From: Streptosporangiaceae bacterium
Lineage (GTDB): Bacteria > Actinomycetota > Actinomycetes > Streptosporangiales > Streptosporangiaceae
Length of the DNA stretch: 32,073 bases
Assembly (NCBI GenBank): GCA_025964715.1
Contig: JAOPYH010000501.1
Coordinates: 1-32,073, forward strand
Reading direction: 5' to 3'
The notes below the pieces were generated by a model that was given only the letters and a program-made list of their open reading frames with translations, was not told where the DNA came from and ran no database searches. The translations under genes were made by a program, and so were the position numbers. Positions 7,496-15,212 of this stretch are shown one piece after another; within the stretch, counting starts at the first letter, position 1; every line of letters begins with the position of its first letter.

Positions 7496-8218
7496 ATGAG
7501 AACCGTGGCCGTGGTCCTGGCCGGCGGCACCGGTCAGCGCCTCGGGTCGGCCCTTCCGAAGCAGCTCATCGAGGTGGCCGGGCGGCCGATCCTGTCGTAT
7601 TCCATCGAGGCCTTCGACACCTGCGCGCCGATCGGGGAGATCCTGGTGGTGATGGCCGCCGGACACGTGCCGGCGGCGCGGCGCATCGCCGAGCCCTATA
7701 CGAAGGTACGGGCGGTCATCGAGGGCGGCGCGAGCCGTTCGGAGTCGACGCTCAGGGCGCTCAGGGCGCTGGCCGGCGAACCCGACGACACCCGGGTCCT
7801 TTTCCACGACGCGGCCCGGCCCTTCGTCTGCCACGAGGTCATCGAGCGTTGCCTCGACGCGCTCGCCGCGGGTGAGGCGGTCGCCGTGGGCGTGCCCTCG
7901 TCGGACACGATGGTCGCGGTCGAGCGCGGTGTCGTGGCGGCCATGCCGGCCCGGGAGACCCTGCGCCGGTTCCAGACTCCGCAGGGCTTCCGGCTCGGCA
8001 CCATCCGCAAGGCCTACGAACTGGCGCTGGCCGACCGGGCCGGCTTCGACGTGCGCACCTCCGCCACCGACGACTGCGGAGTGGTCCACCGCTATCTGCC
8101 GGGGCTGCCGATCCGGGTGGTCGAGGGGTCCGAACGCAACCTCAAGGTCACCCATCCGCTGGACATCGTCGTGGCCGAGCACATCGCCGCGGAACTCGCT
8201 CATGGGGAAGACGCATGA
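7496..8218 (+). CDS. IspD/TarI-family cytidylyltransferase
   Basis: CTP-dependent cytidylyltransferase of 240 residues. The N-terminal AVVLAGGTGQRLGSALPKQ (residues 5-23) binds CTP, HDAARPF is at 104-110, RRFQTPQGF at 157-165, and RNLKVTHPLDIVVAEHI at 214-230. IspD makes CDP-methylerythritol for isoprenoids, while the related TarI makes CDP-ribitol for teichoic acids. Two things favour a TarI-like polyol role: the segment before TPQ reads PARETLRRFQ, which looks nearer to TarI than to IspD, and there is no ispF or carD next to it, which often accompany actinobacterial ispD. ATG 7496 is chosen over an upstream ATG at 7463 because GAGGTGG lies nine bases before it and the fold starts there. It is coupled to the next gene by ATGA and divergent from the CDP-alcohol transferase operon. 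Confidence 0.85.
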   Translation: MRTVAVVLAGGTGQRLGSALPKQLIEVAGRPILSYSIEAFDTCAPIGEILVVMAAGHVPAARRIAEPYTKVRAVIEGGASRSESTLRALRALAGEPDDTRVLFHDAARPFVCHEVIERCLDALAAGEAVAVGVPSSDTMVAVERGVVAAMPARETLRRFQTPQGFRLGTIRKAYELALADRAGFDVRTSATDDCGVVHRYLPGLPIRVVEGSERNLKVTHPLDIVVAEHIAAELAHGEDA

Positions 8219-9015
8219 TCTTTGATGCCAAGCCGGCGATCATCGGCCACCGCGGCAGCGGCACGGGCACCACCGCCTTGAAGGCGGCCGCGGAGGCAGG
8301 AGGGGGGACCGGGCCGGCCGGCGAGTCCGCCGAGGCTCGGGAGGTCCTCGCAGAGAACACGGTCGCCTCACTGCTCGCCGCGGTCGACGCGGGCCTGTCC
8401 TGGGTCGAGATCGACGTGCAGCGCACCGCCGATGACGAGCTGGTGCTCCGGCACGATCCCACCGGTCCCGCCGGGACCTTCCTCATCGAGGGGACCGCTG
8501 ACGAGTCCGGGCTGCCCAGGCTCGCCGAGGTCTTCGAAGCGCTGCCGCCAGAGGTCGCGGTCGACGTGGACGTGAAGACGATCCTCGAGGACGCCGTCGA
8601 CGCGCCGGCCCGCCGGACCGGCGCGCTGGTGCTTCCGGCGCTCGCCCGCGAGGCGCGGCGCAGGCCCCTGCTGGTCACCTCTTTCGATCCGGCGCTGCTG
8701 CTGGGCCTCCGCGACAGCCTGCCCGGTGTGCCACTCGGCCTCCTGACCTGGCTGACCTTCCCCCTGTCGCACGGCGTGTCCGCGGCGGCCAACCTGGGCC
8801 TGCAGGCGGTCGGACTGCACACCGGCTCGTTCGGGCTCGACCGCGGCGACAACCGGATCCGCCCGCTGGAGCACGCCGTCGAGGTGGCCCACCAGGCGGG
8901 CCTCGAGGTGATGGCCTGGTGCCCGGCGGCCAAGGACGCCGCGCGCTACGCCGCCGGCGGCGTCGACGCGCTGGTCGTCAACGACGTCCCCGGAGTCGTC
9001 GCGGCGCTCTCCTAG
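8215..9015 (+). CDS. Glycerophosphodiester phosphodiesterase (GDPD family)
   Basis: TIM-barrel phosphodiesterase of 266 residues that hydrolyses glycerophosphodiesters to glycerol phosphate and an alcohol. The catalytic HRG is at residues 12-14. AENT comes after an Ala/Gly-rich insertion of about 30 residues. VEIDVQRTADDELVLRHD supplies the metal ligands (E, D) and the second catalytic His, and DVDVK follows mid-protein. There is no signal peptide, so it is probably cytoplasmic. Its ATG overlaps the stop of the cytidylyltransferase (ATGA), so the two are co-translated. In this setting it may recycle or edit the phosphodiester product of the neighbouring CDP-alcohol transferases, or degrade phospholipid head groups; the sequence does not decide. 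Confidence 0.92.
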   Translation: MIFDAKPAIIGHRGSGTGTTALKAAAEAGGGTGPAGESAEAREVLAENTVASLLAAVDAGLSWVEIDVQRTADDELVLRHDPTGPAGTFLIEGTADESGLPRLAEVFEALPPEVAVDVDVKTILEDAVDAPARRTGALVLPALAREARRRPLLVTSFDPALLLGLRDSLPGVPLGLLTWLTFPLSHGVSAAANLGLQAVGLHTGSFGLDRGDNRIRPLEHAVEVAHQAGLEVMAWCPAAKDAARYAAGGVDALVVNDVPGVVAALS

Positions 9016-9031
9016 CGCCGGCGCCGGCGCC

Positions 9032-9058
9032 GTCCCCTGGACCGGCCCCCGCGGGGAC
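9032..9058. terminator. Possible bidirectional terminator between convergent genes
   Basis: The 42-bp gap between the convergent GDPD and membrane-protein genes is almost entirely GC-rich dyad sequence. GTCCCC (9032-9037) pairs with GGGGAC (9053-9058), and a 16-bp perfect palindrome of GCGCC/GGCGC units lies just before it (9015-9030). There is no T-run. Position rather than stem quality is the main argument. Confidence 0.35.
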
Positions 9059-9675
9059 TACTCGTCCTTGGCGCGCCCGCCGGAGCCGTAGGTCTGGGTC
9101 CAGTCGCTGTCCTCTGGGCTGGGCCGCTGAGCCGGGACCGGCGCCTGCCCCGGGTGCCGCTGAGGCGGCGGAGCCTGCGGCTGCCACTCACTCTGGCCGT
9201 ACGGCGGGACGGGCCCGTCGTCGGGCTGGGGGGCCGGCTCGCCGGCCCGCCGCGCCGGCCGGGGCGCCCACCTGGAGGGGGACAGCGAGGCGACCAGCAG
9301 CAGGACCCCGATCAGGAGCAGCACGCCATAGGGGCCGATGACCGTGTAACCACGGTCCAGTGTGCCCGGAAGGCGGCCGGCCGTGTGCTGCCCGGCGAAC
9401 GTGGGAGCGATCACCCAGAGCCCTCCGGTGCCCGCGTAGACCAGGCCGGGGATCAGGGACGCCAGCGGCGAGGTACGCGACCCGGCCAGCACTCCGAGCA
9501 GCACCGCGACCACCAGGAGGACTCCGCCGCCGACCCACCGGTCCGGCCCGCCGGGACGCAGCGCGGTGAAGGTCCGGGCGAACCGGTCGGTTCCGAGCAT
9601 CAGTCCGGCGGCCAGCACCGGAGTCAGGACGAGTCCGGCCACCACGCCGATGGCGTGTCGCGCTCCGTTCGGCAT
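9058..9675 (-). CDS. Small integral membrane protein with Pro/Gln-rich tail
   Basis: Protein of 205 residues with no recognised family. Four hydrophobic segments can be seen, at about 8-27, 47-63, 72-90 and 112-132. A cytoplasmic-looking tail of about 65 residues follows, rich in Pro, Gln, Arg and Ser (QPQAPPPQRHPGQ). ATG 9675 is preferred over the in-frame TTG at 9693 because GAGGAGG sits five bases before it. It is the gene after the LCP ligase on the same strand, with about 60 bp between, so the two may be an operon. A role in the cell envelope is only suggested by this neighbour. Confidence 0.8.
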   Translation of the reverse strand: MPNGARHAIGVVAGLVLTPVLAAGLMLGTDRFARTFTALRPGGPDRWVGGGVLLVVAVLLGVLAGSRTSPLASLIPGLVYAGTGGLWVIAPTFAGQHTAGRLPGTLDRGYTVIGPYGVLLLIGVLLLVASLSPSRWAPRPARRAGEPAPQPDDGPVPPYGQSEWQPQAPPPQRHPGQAPVPAQRPSPEDSDWTQTYGSGGRAKDE

Positions 9676-9734
9676 CACTACCTCCTCGCTCAACCGGCGC
9701 CGCCACGGGTGCGCGGTCCCGTGCGGCGCCGGCC

Positions 9735-11396
9735 TTATTTACAGAGATTCTGGGTCGCGGTGCGGGCATGAGCGTCCTTGGCCTCGGCCGTGGGAGCGGC
9801 GCTCGGCGCTGCGGCCCTGACCTTCTTCACGCCGGCCCAGGAGGAACCCACGACGACCTGGACCCGGCCCCCGAGCGACGGGACCCGCTTGAGCCGGGCT
9901 CCCGGAATGGCGAGGGCGAGCGTCTTGGCGGAGTCCGCCCGGCCCGTGCCGTACTGGATGACGGTCTGCCGCTGACCGAGCCGCGGCGCCGTGCCCGGGA
10001 CGACCACGGGGTTGAAGCCGGCGCTCCGCAGGTCGCCGGCCGCTCTCCTGGCCACGCCTGGGGTGCCCACCCCGTTCAGGACCCTGACCTGGATGTCGGC
10101 CGGGCGCACGGTGAGGTCGCTCGTCTCCTTGGTGGGGCTCGGCGAGGCCGCCTGCGGCGCCGGCTCCAGCAGCGACTCGTCCCTGCGCAGCTTGCCGAAG
10201 AGCGCCTGGGAGCGCTGCGGATCCCAGCGGACCGTGGACTGCGGTGCGGAGCCGTTGATCCGGGTCATGTAGTTGGAGTCGGCGAGGGGCACTCCGGCGA
10301 AGGTCACGCTGTCGGTGGACAGCCCCTTCAGCTGCTTGAGCAGCGCCTCGGCGTCGTCGGCCAGTCCCTTGTCGACGCGGACCGACTGGAGCGTCGCGCT
10401 CAGGAACCTCGTGGCCTTCACCGGGTCGGCCAGCGTGGAGGTGCTGAGGGCCTGGTGCATCAGAGCGGCCATGAACTGCTGTTGCCGGTTGATGCGGCCC
10501 AGGTCGTCGCCGCCACCGAGGGTGTAGCGGGCACGGGCGTAGGCGAGCGCCTTCTCTCCCGGCACGTGGCTCTGCCCGGCCGGCAACTGGAGGCCGCTCT
10601 TGGGATCGTTGATCGGCTGGGGCGTGCAGACGTTCACCCCGCCGAGGGCGTCGACCACCTTGATGAAGCCGAGGAAGTTGACCTCGACGTAGTGGTTCAC
10701 CCGGACGCCCGTGATCTGCTCGATCGTCTGGATCGTCAAGGTCGAGCCGCCGTAGGTGTAGGCCCAGTTCAGCTTGCCCGCCCTGGCCGGCACCGGGGTC
10801 CCCTTGGCCCCCTCGCTGCCGTTGGAGGAGTGCGCCGGGATCGTGACCAGTGAGTCCCGTGGCAGGCTGACCACCGAGACCTTGTCGTGGTCCGCGGACA
10901 GGTGCACGAGCATCATGGTGTCCGAGCGCTCGCCCTCGAACCGCCCGAGCTTGAGCCGGCTGATCTGGTCCGGCCGCAACCCCTCACGCCGGTCCACGCC
11001 GGCGAGCAGGATGTTCATCGCGCCCTTGGGACCGCTGTCCGGACGGTTGCCCAGGCCGTGGAACGGGTCGATCCTCTGCACCTGCCCGAGCATGAAGCCC
11101 TGGAACGCCCAGGCCCCGCCCGAGGACAGCAGCACGAAGGCCGACATGGTGGCGGTGACCATCAGGAACCGGCGGTGCCGGCGGGCGTTGCCGGCCCGCC
11201 GCGGGGCGGTCGCGGGGCGGTGGCTCGCGGCACGGTGGCCGCGCGGCGCCGCGACGTCGACGCGAGGGGCGCGGGTGTCGTCGATGATGACGCCGTCCGG
11301 CGGCCCGTCAGCGGGCTCCCGGCCGGAGCTCTGCGGTCCGACCGTTCGCGGCCGGAAATACCGTTCGAACGGATCGGAGTCGTTGTCGTTGGCCAT
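9735..11396 (-). CDS. LytR-CpsA-Psr (LCP) family wall-polymer ligase with LytR_C domain
   Basis: Phosphotransferase of 553 residues that attaches lipid-linked glycopolymers (teichoic acids, arabinogalactan, capsule) to peptidoglycan outside the membrane. A long basic and Pro-rich cytoplasmic N-terminus is followed by one transmembrane helix at about 78-100. The LCP domain (about 125-320) has NILLAGVDRREG, RSDTMMLVHLS, VSLPRDSLVTI and, near its end, YARARYTLGGGDDLGRINRQQQF, which includes the conserved Arg residues that bind polyprenyl phosphate. A LytR_C domain (about 430-520) starts at VRVLNGVGTPGVARRAAGDL. GGAGG lies 11 bases before the ATG. Actinomycetes usually carry several LCP paralogues. 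Its place between CDP-polyol genes and GT2/UDP-glucose dehydrogenase genes fits ligation of the polymer made nearby, which is inference. Confidence 0.93.
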   Translation of the reverse strand: MANDNDSDPFERYFRPRTVGPQSSGREPADGPPDGVIIDDTRAPRVDVAAPRGHRAASHRPATAPRRAGNARRHRRFLMVTATMSAFVLLSSGGAWAFQGFMLGQVQRIDPFHGLGNRPDSGPKGAMNILLAGVDRREGLRPDQISRLKLGRFEGERSDTMMLVHLSADHDKVSVVSLPRDSLVTIPAHSSNGSEGAKGTPVPARAGKLNWAYTYGGSTLTIQTIEQITGVRVNHYVEVNFLGFIKVVDALGGVNVCTPQPINDPKSGLQLPAGQSHVPGEKALAYARARYTLGGGDDLGRINRQQQFMAALMHQALSTSTLADPVKATRFLSATLQSVRVDKGLADDAEALLKQLKGLSTDSVTFAGVPLADSNYMTRINGSAPQSTVRWDPQRSQALFGKLRRDESLLEPAPQAASPSPTKETSDLTVRPADIQVRVLNGVGTPGVARRAAGDLRSAGFNPVVVPGTAPRLGQRQTVIQYGTGRADSAKTLALAIPGARLKRVPSLGGRVQVVVGSSWAGVKKVRAAAPSAAPTAEAKDAHARTATQNLCK

Positions 11397-11453
11397 CGTG
11401 GCTGCCGCCTCCGCGCGAAAACCGTATGTTCGTTGCCTGTGACCCTGGTTTCG

Positions 11454-11459
11454 TACAGT
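11454..11459 (+). promoter_or_regulatory. Possible -10 box of the ExoA-like GT2 gene
   Basis: TACAGT lies 15 bases before the ATG at 11474. A TTGCCT at 11433-11438 could be a -35 element, but the 15-bp spacing is short. The gene has no clear Shine-Dalgarno sequence, so a nearly leaderless transcript starting a few bases after this box would explain both facts. Weak evidence. Confidence 0.3.
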
Positions 11460-11473
11460 AGCGTGGCGCCGTC

Positions 11474-12529
11474 ATGAATCCCTCTCCCAACGCGCGAGGT
11501 CCCGCCGAACCTCGCCAGCCCCCGCAGAGCAGTCAAGTGAGCATCGATAGCCCAACCTGGCCGGCCGTATCCGTGATCATGCCGGTACTCAACGAAGAGC
11601 GGCACCTGGCCGAGGCCGTCGCGCGCATCATGGCGCAGGACTACCCCGGCGAGCTGGAACTGGTCCTCGCCGTCGGGCCCTCCCGGGACCGTACCGAGGA
11701 GATCGCCGCCAGGATCGCCGCAGAGGACCCGCGCATCATCATGGTGGCCAACCCCACCGGGCGCACTCCCCAGGGCCTCAACGTCGCGATCAAGGCCTCG
11801 CAGTACTCCATACTCGTCCGGGTCGACGGCCACTCGCTCCTGCCGTCGGACTACGTGCGTTCAGCTGTCGAGACCATGGAGGACACCAAGGCCGACAACG
11901 TCGGCGGGATCATGGCGGCCGAGGGCGTCACGCCCTTCGAGCAGGCAGTGGCCCGCGCGATGACCTCGCCGCTCGGAGTGGGCAACGCCCGCTTCCACAC
12001 CGGCGGCCAGCCCGGCGAGGTGGAGACCGTCTATCTCGGCACGTTCCGGCGCAGCGCGCTCGAGCGCGTCGGCGGCTACGACGAGACGTTCGTACGGGCG
12101 CAGGACTGGGAGATGAACCACCGGATCCGCCAGACCGGCGGCAAGGTCTGGTTCACCCCCCGGATGCGCGTGACCTACCGGCCGCGCCCCAACCTGCGGG
12201 CGCTCGCCAAGCAGTACTTCCACACCGGCCGCTGGCGCCGCGTCGTGGGGCGCGAGCACCAGGGCACGCTCAACCTGCGCTATCTCGCCCCGCCGATCGC
12301 CGTGGCCGGGATCGCCGCGGGCACGGTGGCGGGCGCGTTCGGATTCTGGCCCGGCTGGATCCTGCCGGGTGGCTACGCGGTGGCGATCCTGGCCGGCGCC
12401 GCGGCCACCGGCCGCGGCCTCCCGACGGCGGCGTGGGCGCGGCTCCCGCTCGTCTACGCCACCATGCACCTGTCCTGGGGCCTGGGCTTCCTCACCAGCC
12501 CGCCGCGCCTGGGTCAGCCCAAGAGCTGA
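11474..12529 (+). CDS. ExoA-like GT2 glycosyltransferase
   Basis: Membrane-associated GT-A glycosyltransferase of 351 residues. The nucleotide-binding strand VSVIMPVLNEERHL begins near residue 33. A variant of the metal-binding DxD reads RVDGHSLLP near 119. YLGTFRRSALERVGGYDE and QDWEMNHRIRQTGGKVWFTP carry acceptor and base regions, and a Q..RW-like FHTGRWRR follows. The C-terminal 80 residues contain two or three hydrophobic helices, as in ExoA of succinoglycan synthesis. The protein probably uses a UDP-sugar and a polyprenyl-linked acceptor at the inner membrane face. No strong Shine-Dalgarno precedes ATG 11474; an in-frame GTG at 11538 is an alternative. It is divergent from the LCP gene and convergent with UDP-glucose dehydrogenase. 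Confidence 0.9.
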   Translation: MNPSPNARGPAEPRQPPQSSQVSIDSPTWPAVSVIMPVLNEERHLAEAVARIMAQDYPGELELVLAVGPSRDRTEEIAARIAAEDPRIIMVANPTGRTPQGLNVAIKASQYSILVRVDGHSLLPSDYVRSAVETMEDTKADNVGGIMAAEGVTPFEQAVARAMTSPLGVGNARFHTGGQPGEVETVYLGTFRRSALERVGGYDETFVRAQDWEMNHRIRQTGGKVWFTPRMRVTYRPRPNLRALAKQYFHTGRWRRVVGREHQGTLNLRYLAPPIAVAGIAAGTVAGAFGFWPGWILPGGYAVAILAGAAATGRGLPTAAWARLPLVYATMHLSWGLGFLTSPPRLGQPKS

Positions 12530-12548
12530 CAGCTCTCCCCACCTCTAC

Positions 12549-12586
12549 GGCGGCGGGCCGCCGGCACGATGCCGGCGCCCGCCGCC
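12549..12586. terminator. Strong GC-rich bidirectional hairpin
   Basis: Between the convergent GT2 and UDP-glucose dehydrogenase genes, arms starting GGCGGCGGGC and ending CCCGCCGCC pair over about 16 bp with one bulged base, closing on a 5-base ACGAT loop. There is no U-tract, as is common in actinomycetes. It would work from either strand. Confidence 0.75.
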
Positions 12587-12603
12587 TTATGCGCCGGGGC
12601 CCG

Positions 12604-13923
12604 CTACGGCCGGCCGAGCGCCCGGTAGGTCCACCCGGCCGCACGCCACCGCTCCGGGTCCAGTGCGTTGCGGCCGTCGACGATGTTGCGCTCCGCGACC
12701 ATCGCGCCGAGCTCGTCGGGGTCCATGTCGCGGAACTCCGCCCACTCCGTCAGCAGCAGGACGACGTGCGCGTCGCGGACCGCGTCCAGCGTCGACTCAC
12801 CGTAGCTGAGCGCGGGCTGGGCCCGGCGCGCGTTGGCGAGCGCCTGCGGGTCGTACACGGTGACCTTGGCGTCGTGTGAGCGGATCGTCACCGCCACATC
12901 GAGGGCCGGCGAGTCCCGGATGTCGTCGGAGTTCGGTTTGAACGCCGCGCCCAGCACGCCCACGGTCCGGCCGGTGAACGATCCACCCAGCAGTTCGCGG
13001 GCGAGGTCCACCATGCGCATCCGGCGCCGCATGTTGATGGCGTCGACCTCGCGCAGGAACGACAGCGCCTGGTCCACCCCGAGCTCGTCGGCCCGCGCCA
13101 TGAAGGCCCGGATGTCCTTGGGCAGGCATCCCCCGCCGAAGCCCAGGCCGGGACCGAGGAACTTGCCGCCGATCCGGTCATCGTAGGACAGCGCCTGCGA
13201 GAGCGTGGTGACGTCGGCATGCGTGGCCTCGCACACCTCGGCCATGGCGTTGATGAAGGAGATCTTGGTGGCGAGGAAGGCGTTCGCGGCCACCTTCACC
13301 AGCTCCGAGGTCGGATAGTCGGACACGATGAACGGTGTCCCGGTGGAGATCACCGAGGCGTAGACCTCGCGCAGGATCTTCTCGGCCCGCTCCGACCGCA
13401 CCCCCACGACGATCCGGTCCGGGTGCAGGGTGTCCTGCACAGCGAAGCCCTCGCGCAGGAACTCGGGGTTCCAGGCCAGCTCGGCCTCCGCACCGACGGG
13501 GGCGAGCTCGGTCAGCATGCGCGCCAGCCGTTCCGCCGTGCCCACGGGCACGGTCGACTTGCCGACGACCAGGCAGCCGCGCCGCAGGAGCGGAGCCAGC
13601 TCGGCGATCGCGTTGTCCACGAACGTGAGGTCGGCGGCGTACTCGTCCCGCTTCTGCGGCGTGCCGACGCAGACGAAGTGCACGTCGCCGAAGGCCGCCA
13701 CCTCTTCGTAGGAGGTGGTGAAGCGCAGTCGCCCGTTCTCCAGGTTGCGGCGCAGAACCGGTTCCAGGCCCGGCTCGAAGACCGGCAGATCCCCGGCCGA
13801 CAGTCGGTCGACCTTCGCCTTGTCGACATCGAGCCCGAGCACCTCGAAGCCCAGGTCCGCCATACAGGCGGCATGGGTGGTCCCGAGGTAGCCGGTACCG
13901 ATCACCGTGAGCCGGTGAGCCAA
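12604..13923 (-). CDS. ugd: UDP-glucose 6-dehydrogenase
   Basis: NAD-dependent four-electron oxidation of UDP-glucose to UDP-glucuronate, a precursor of acidic wall or capsule sugars; 439 residues, normal length. The N-terminal Rossmann motif is VIGTGYLGTTHA (7-18), followed by VCVGTP (84-89), KSTVPVGT (122-129), NPEFLREGFAVQD (152-164), and the catalytic Cys266 in GFGGGCLPKD. A C-terminal Rossmann domain begins at VGVLGAAFKPNSDDIRDSP. The frame is open upstream, but the best start is TTG at 13923: AAAGGAG lies five bases before it and the protein then begins MAHRLTVIGTGYLG. Any upstream start would add residues unlike the family. It is divergent from acyl-CoA dehydrogenase across a 68-bp gap and probably supplies the neighbouring glycosyltransferases. 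Confidence 0.95.
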   Translation of the reverse strand: MAHRLTVIGTGYLGTTHAACMADLGFEVLGLDVDKAKVDRLSAGDLPVFEPGLEPVLRRNLENGRLRFTTSYEEVAAFGDVHFVCVGTPQKRDEYAADLTFVDNAIAELAPLLRRGCLVVGKSTVPVGTAERLARMLTELAPVGAEAELAWNPEFLREGFAVQDTLHPDRIVVGVRSERAEKILREVYASVISTGTPFIVSDYPTSELVKVAANAFLATKISFINAMAEVCEATHADVTTLSQALSYDDRIGGKFLGPGLGFGGGCLPKDIRAFMARADELGVDQALSFLREVDAINMRRRMRMVDLARELLGGSFTGRTVGVLGAAFKPNSDDIRDSPALDVAVTIRSHDAKVTVYDPQALANARRAQPALSYGESTLDAVRDAHVVLLLTEWAEFRDMDPDELGAMVAERNIVDGRNALDPERWRAAGWTYRALGRP

Positions 13924-13991
13924 GGGAACTCCTTTCAGAAGACGTCCCCGCACGCCACTGCTTAATCGTACTGGCCGGTAGCATTCGGGGC

Positions 13992-15161
13992 ATGAGCCCC
14001 GACTTTCCCTCATACAGCCCCTCTGAGGAGCACGAGCTCCTCCGGCAGACGGTCCGCGCACTCGCCGACGCAAAGATCGCCCCGCGCGCCGCGGAGGTCG
14101 ATGAGACCAGCGAGTTCCCGGAGGATGTCCTTGCGGCCCTCGTGCAGGCGGACCTGCACGCGGTCCACATCCCGGAGGCATACGGCGGCGCCGGTGCCGA
14201 CGCGCTCGCCACCGTGATCGTCATCGAAGAGGTGGCGCGCGCGTGCGCCTCCTCGTCGCTGATCCCCTCGGTGAACAAGCTCGGCACGGTGCCGATCCTG
14301 CTTTCCGGATCCGAAGAACTGAAGAAACGGTATCTGAGTCCGGTAGCGCGCGGCGAAGCCATGTTCTCCTACGCGCTCTCCGAGGCGGAGGCCGGGAGCG
14401 ATGCGGCGGCCATGAAGACCCGTGCGGTAAGGGACGGAGACCACTGGGTGCTCAACGGCACCAAGATGTGGATCACAAACGCGGGGGTCTCGGAGTACTA
14501 CACGGTCATGGCCGTGACCGATCCCACGCAGGGCGCCCGCGGCATCTCGGCCTTCGTGCTCGAAAAGAGCGACCCCGGGGTGAGCTTCGGCGCTCCGGAG
14601 AGGAAGCTCGGCATCAAGGGCTCTCCCACCCGCCAGGTCATCATGGAGGACGTGCGGATCCCGGCGGACCGGATCATCGGCGAGGAGGGCACCGGCTTCA
14701 AGACCGCGCTGGCGACCCTGGACCACACCCGCGTCACCATTGCCGCCCAGGCGCTCGGCATCGCCCAGGGCGCCCTCGACTACGCGGTCGGCTACGTCAA
14801 GGACCGCAAGCAGTTCGGCAAGCCGGTCGCCGACTTCCAGGGCGTCCAGTTCATGATCGCCGACATGGCCATGAAGATCGAGGCCGCCCGGCAGCTCACC
14901 TACCACGCCGCCGTGAAGTCCGAGCGGGCCATGCAGGGCGAGCACGTCAAGGACCTCACGTTCGTGTCCTCCGCCTGCAAATGCCTGGCCTCCGACGTCG
15001 CCATGGAGGTCACCACCGACGCGGTGCAGCTCCTCGGGGGCTACGGCTACGTCAAGGACTACCCGGTCGAGCGCATGATGCGCGACGCCAAGATCACCCA
15101 GATCTACGAGGGCACCAACCAGATTCAGCGCGTCGTCATGGCCCGCCAGATCCTCAAGTAG
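13992..15161 (+). CDS. Acyl-CoA dehydrogenase
   Basis: FAD-dependent alpha,beta-dehydrogenation of acyl-CoA in fatty-acid or branched-chain catabolism; 389 residues, typical of short/medium-chain enzymes. The N-terminal helical domain begins SEEHELLRQTVRALAD. The FAD-binding middle has YALSEAEAGSDAAAMKT and WITNAGVSEYYTVMA, and the C-terminal domain has RKQFGKPVADFQ. The catalytic base is Glu373 in QIYEGTNQIQR. The gene looks intact and ends at a strong hairpin. Its 3' end, including the catalytic Glu codon, is duplicated 1.45 kb downstream. No strong Shine-Dalgarno precedes the ATG. In many actinomycetes this gene lies close to purE/purK, so the genes between it and purE here are probably insertions. 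Confidence 0.96.
   Translation: MSPDFPSYSPSEEHELLRQTVRALADAKIAPRAAEVDETSEFPEDVLAALVQADLHAVHIPEAYGGAGADALATVIVIEEVARACASSSLIPSVNKLGTVPILLSGSEELKKRYLSPVARGEAMFSYALSEAEAGSDAAAMKTRAVRDGDHWVLNGTKMWITNAGVSEYYTVMAVTDPTQGARGISAFVLEKSDPGVSFGAPERKLGIKGSPTRQVIMEDVRIPADRIIGEEGTGFKTALATLDHTRVTIAAQALGIAQGALDYAVGYVKDRKQFGKPVADFQGVQFMIADMAMKIEAARQLTYHAAVKSERAMQGEHVKDLTFVSSACKCLASDVAMEVTTDAVQLLGGYGYVKDYPVERMMRDAKITQIYEGTNQIQRVVMARQILK
15095..15138. repeat. 44-bp direct repeat, copy 1 (inside acyl-CoA dehydrogenase)
   Basis: This stretch encodes TQIYEGTNQIQRVV, the catalytic-Glu region near the end of acyl-CoA dehydrogenase. The same 44 bases recur in direct orientation at 16546-16589 with one synonymous difference (att versus atc, Ile). 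The copies bracket the GrpB-family gene. Confidence 0.95.
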
Positions 15162-15178
15162 AGGCTTGAGCTGCGAAA

Positions 15179-15212
15179 ACTCCCCCCTGTCCGTGATCGA
15201 ACAGGGGGGAGT
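15179..15212 (+). terminator. Perfect 12-bp stem terminator of acyl-CoA dehydrogenase
   Basis: ACTCCCCCCTGT (15179-15190) is followed by a 10-base loop and its exact complement ACAGGGGGGAGT (15201-15212), starting 17 bases after the stop codon. An AAAA run precedes it, and there is no T-run after it. It is the strongest hairpin in the window. Confidence 0.85.

Noticed and set aside
7496..8218. Confident annotation as ispD of the MEP pathway
   Set aside because: Fold motifs are shared by IspD and TarI; gene context favours a polyol role, so only the family is given.
13965..13970. TACGAT (minus strand) as the -10 box of UDP-glucose dehydrogenase
   Set aside because: The hexamer is good, but no acceptable -35 element is found at 16-18 bases, so it is not listed as a promoter.
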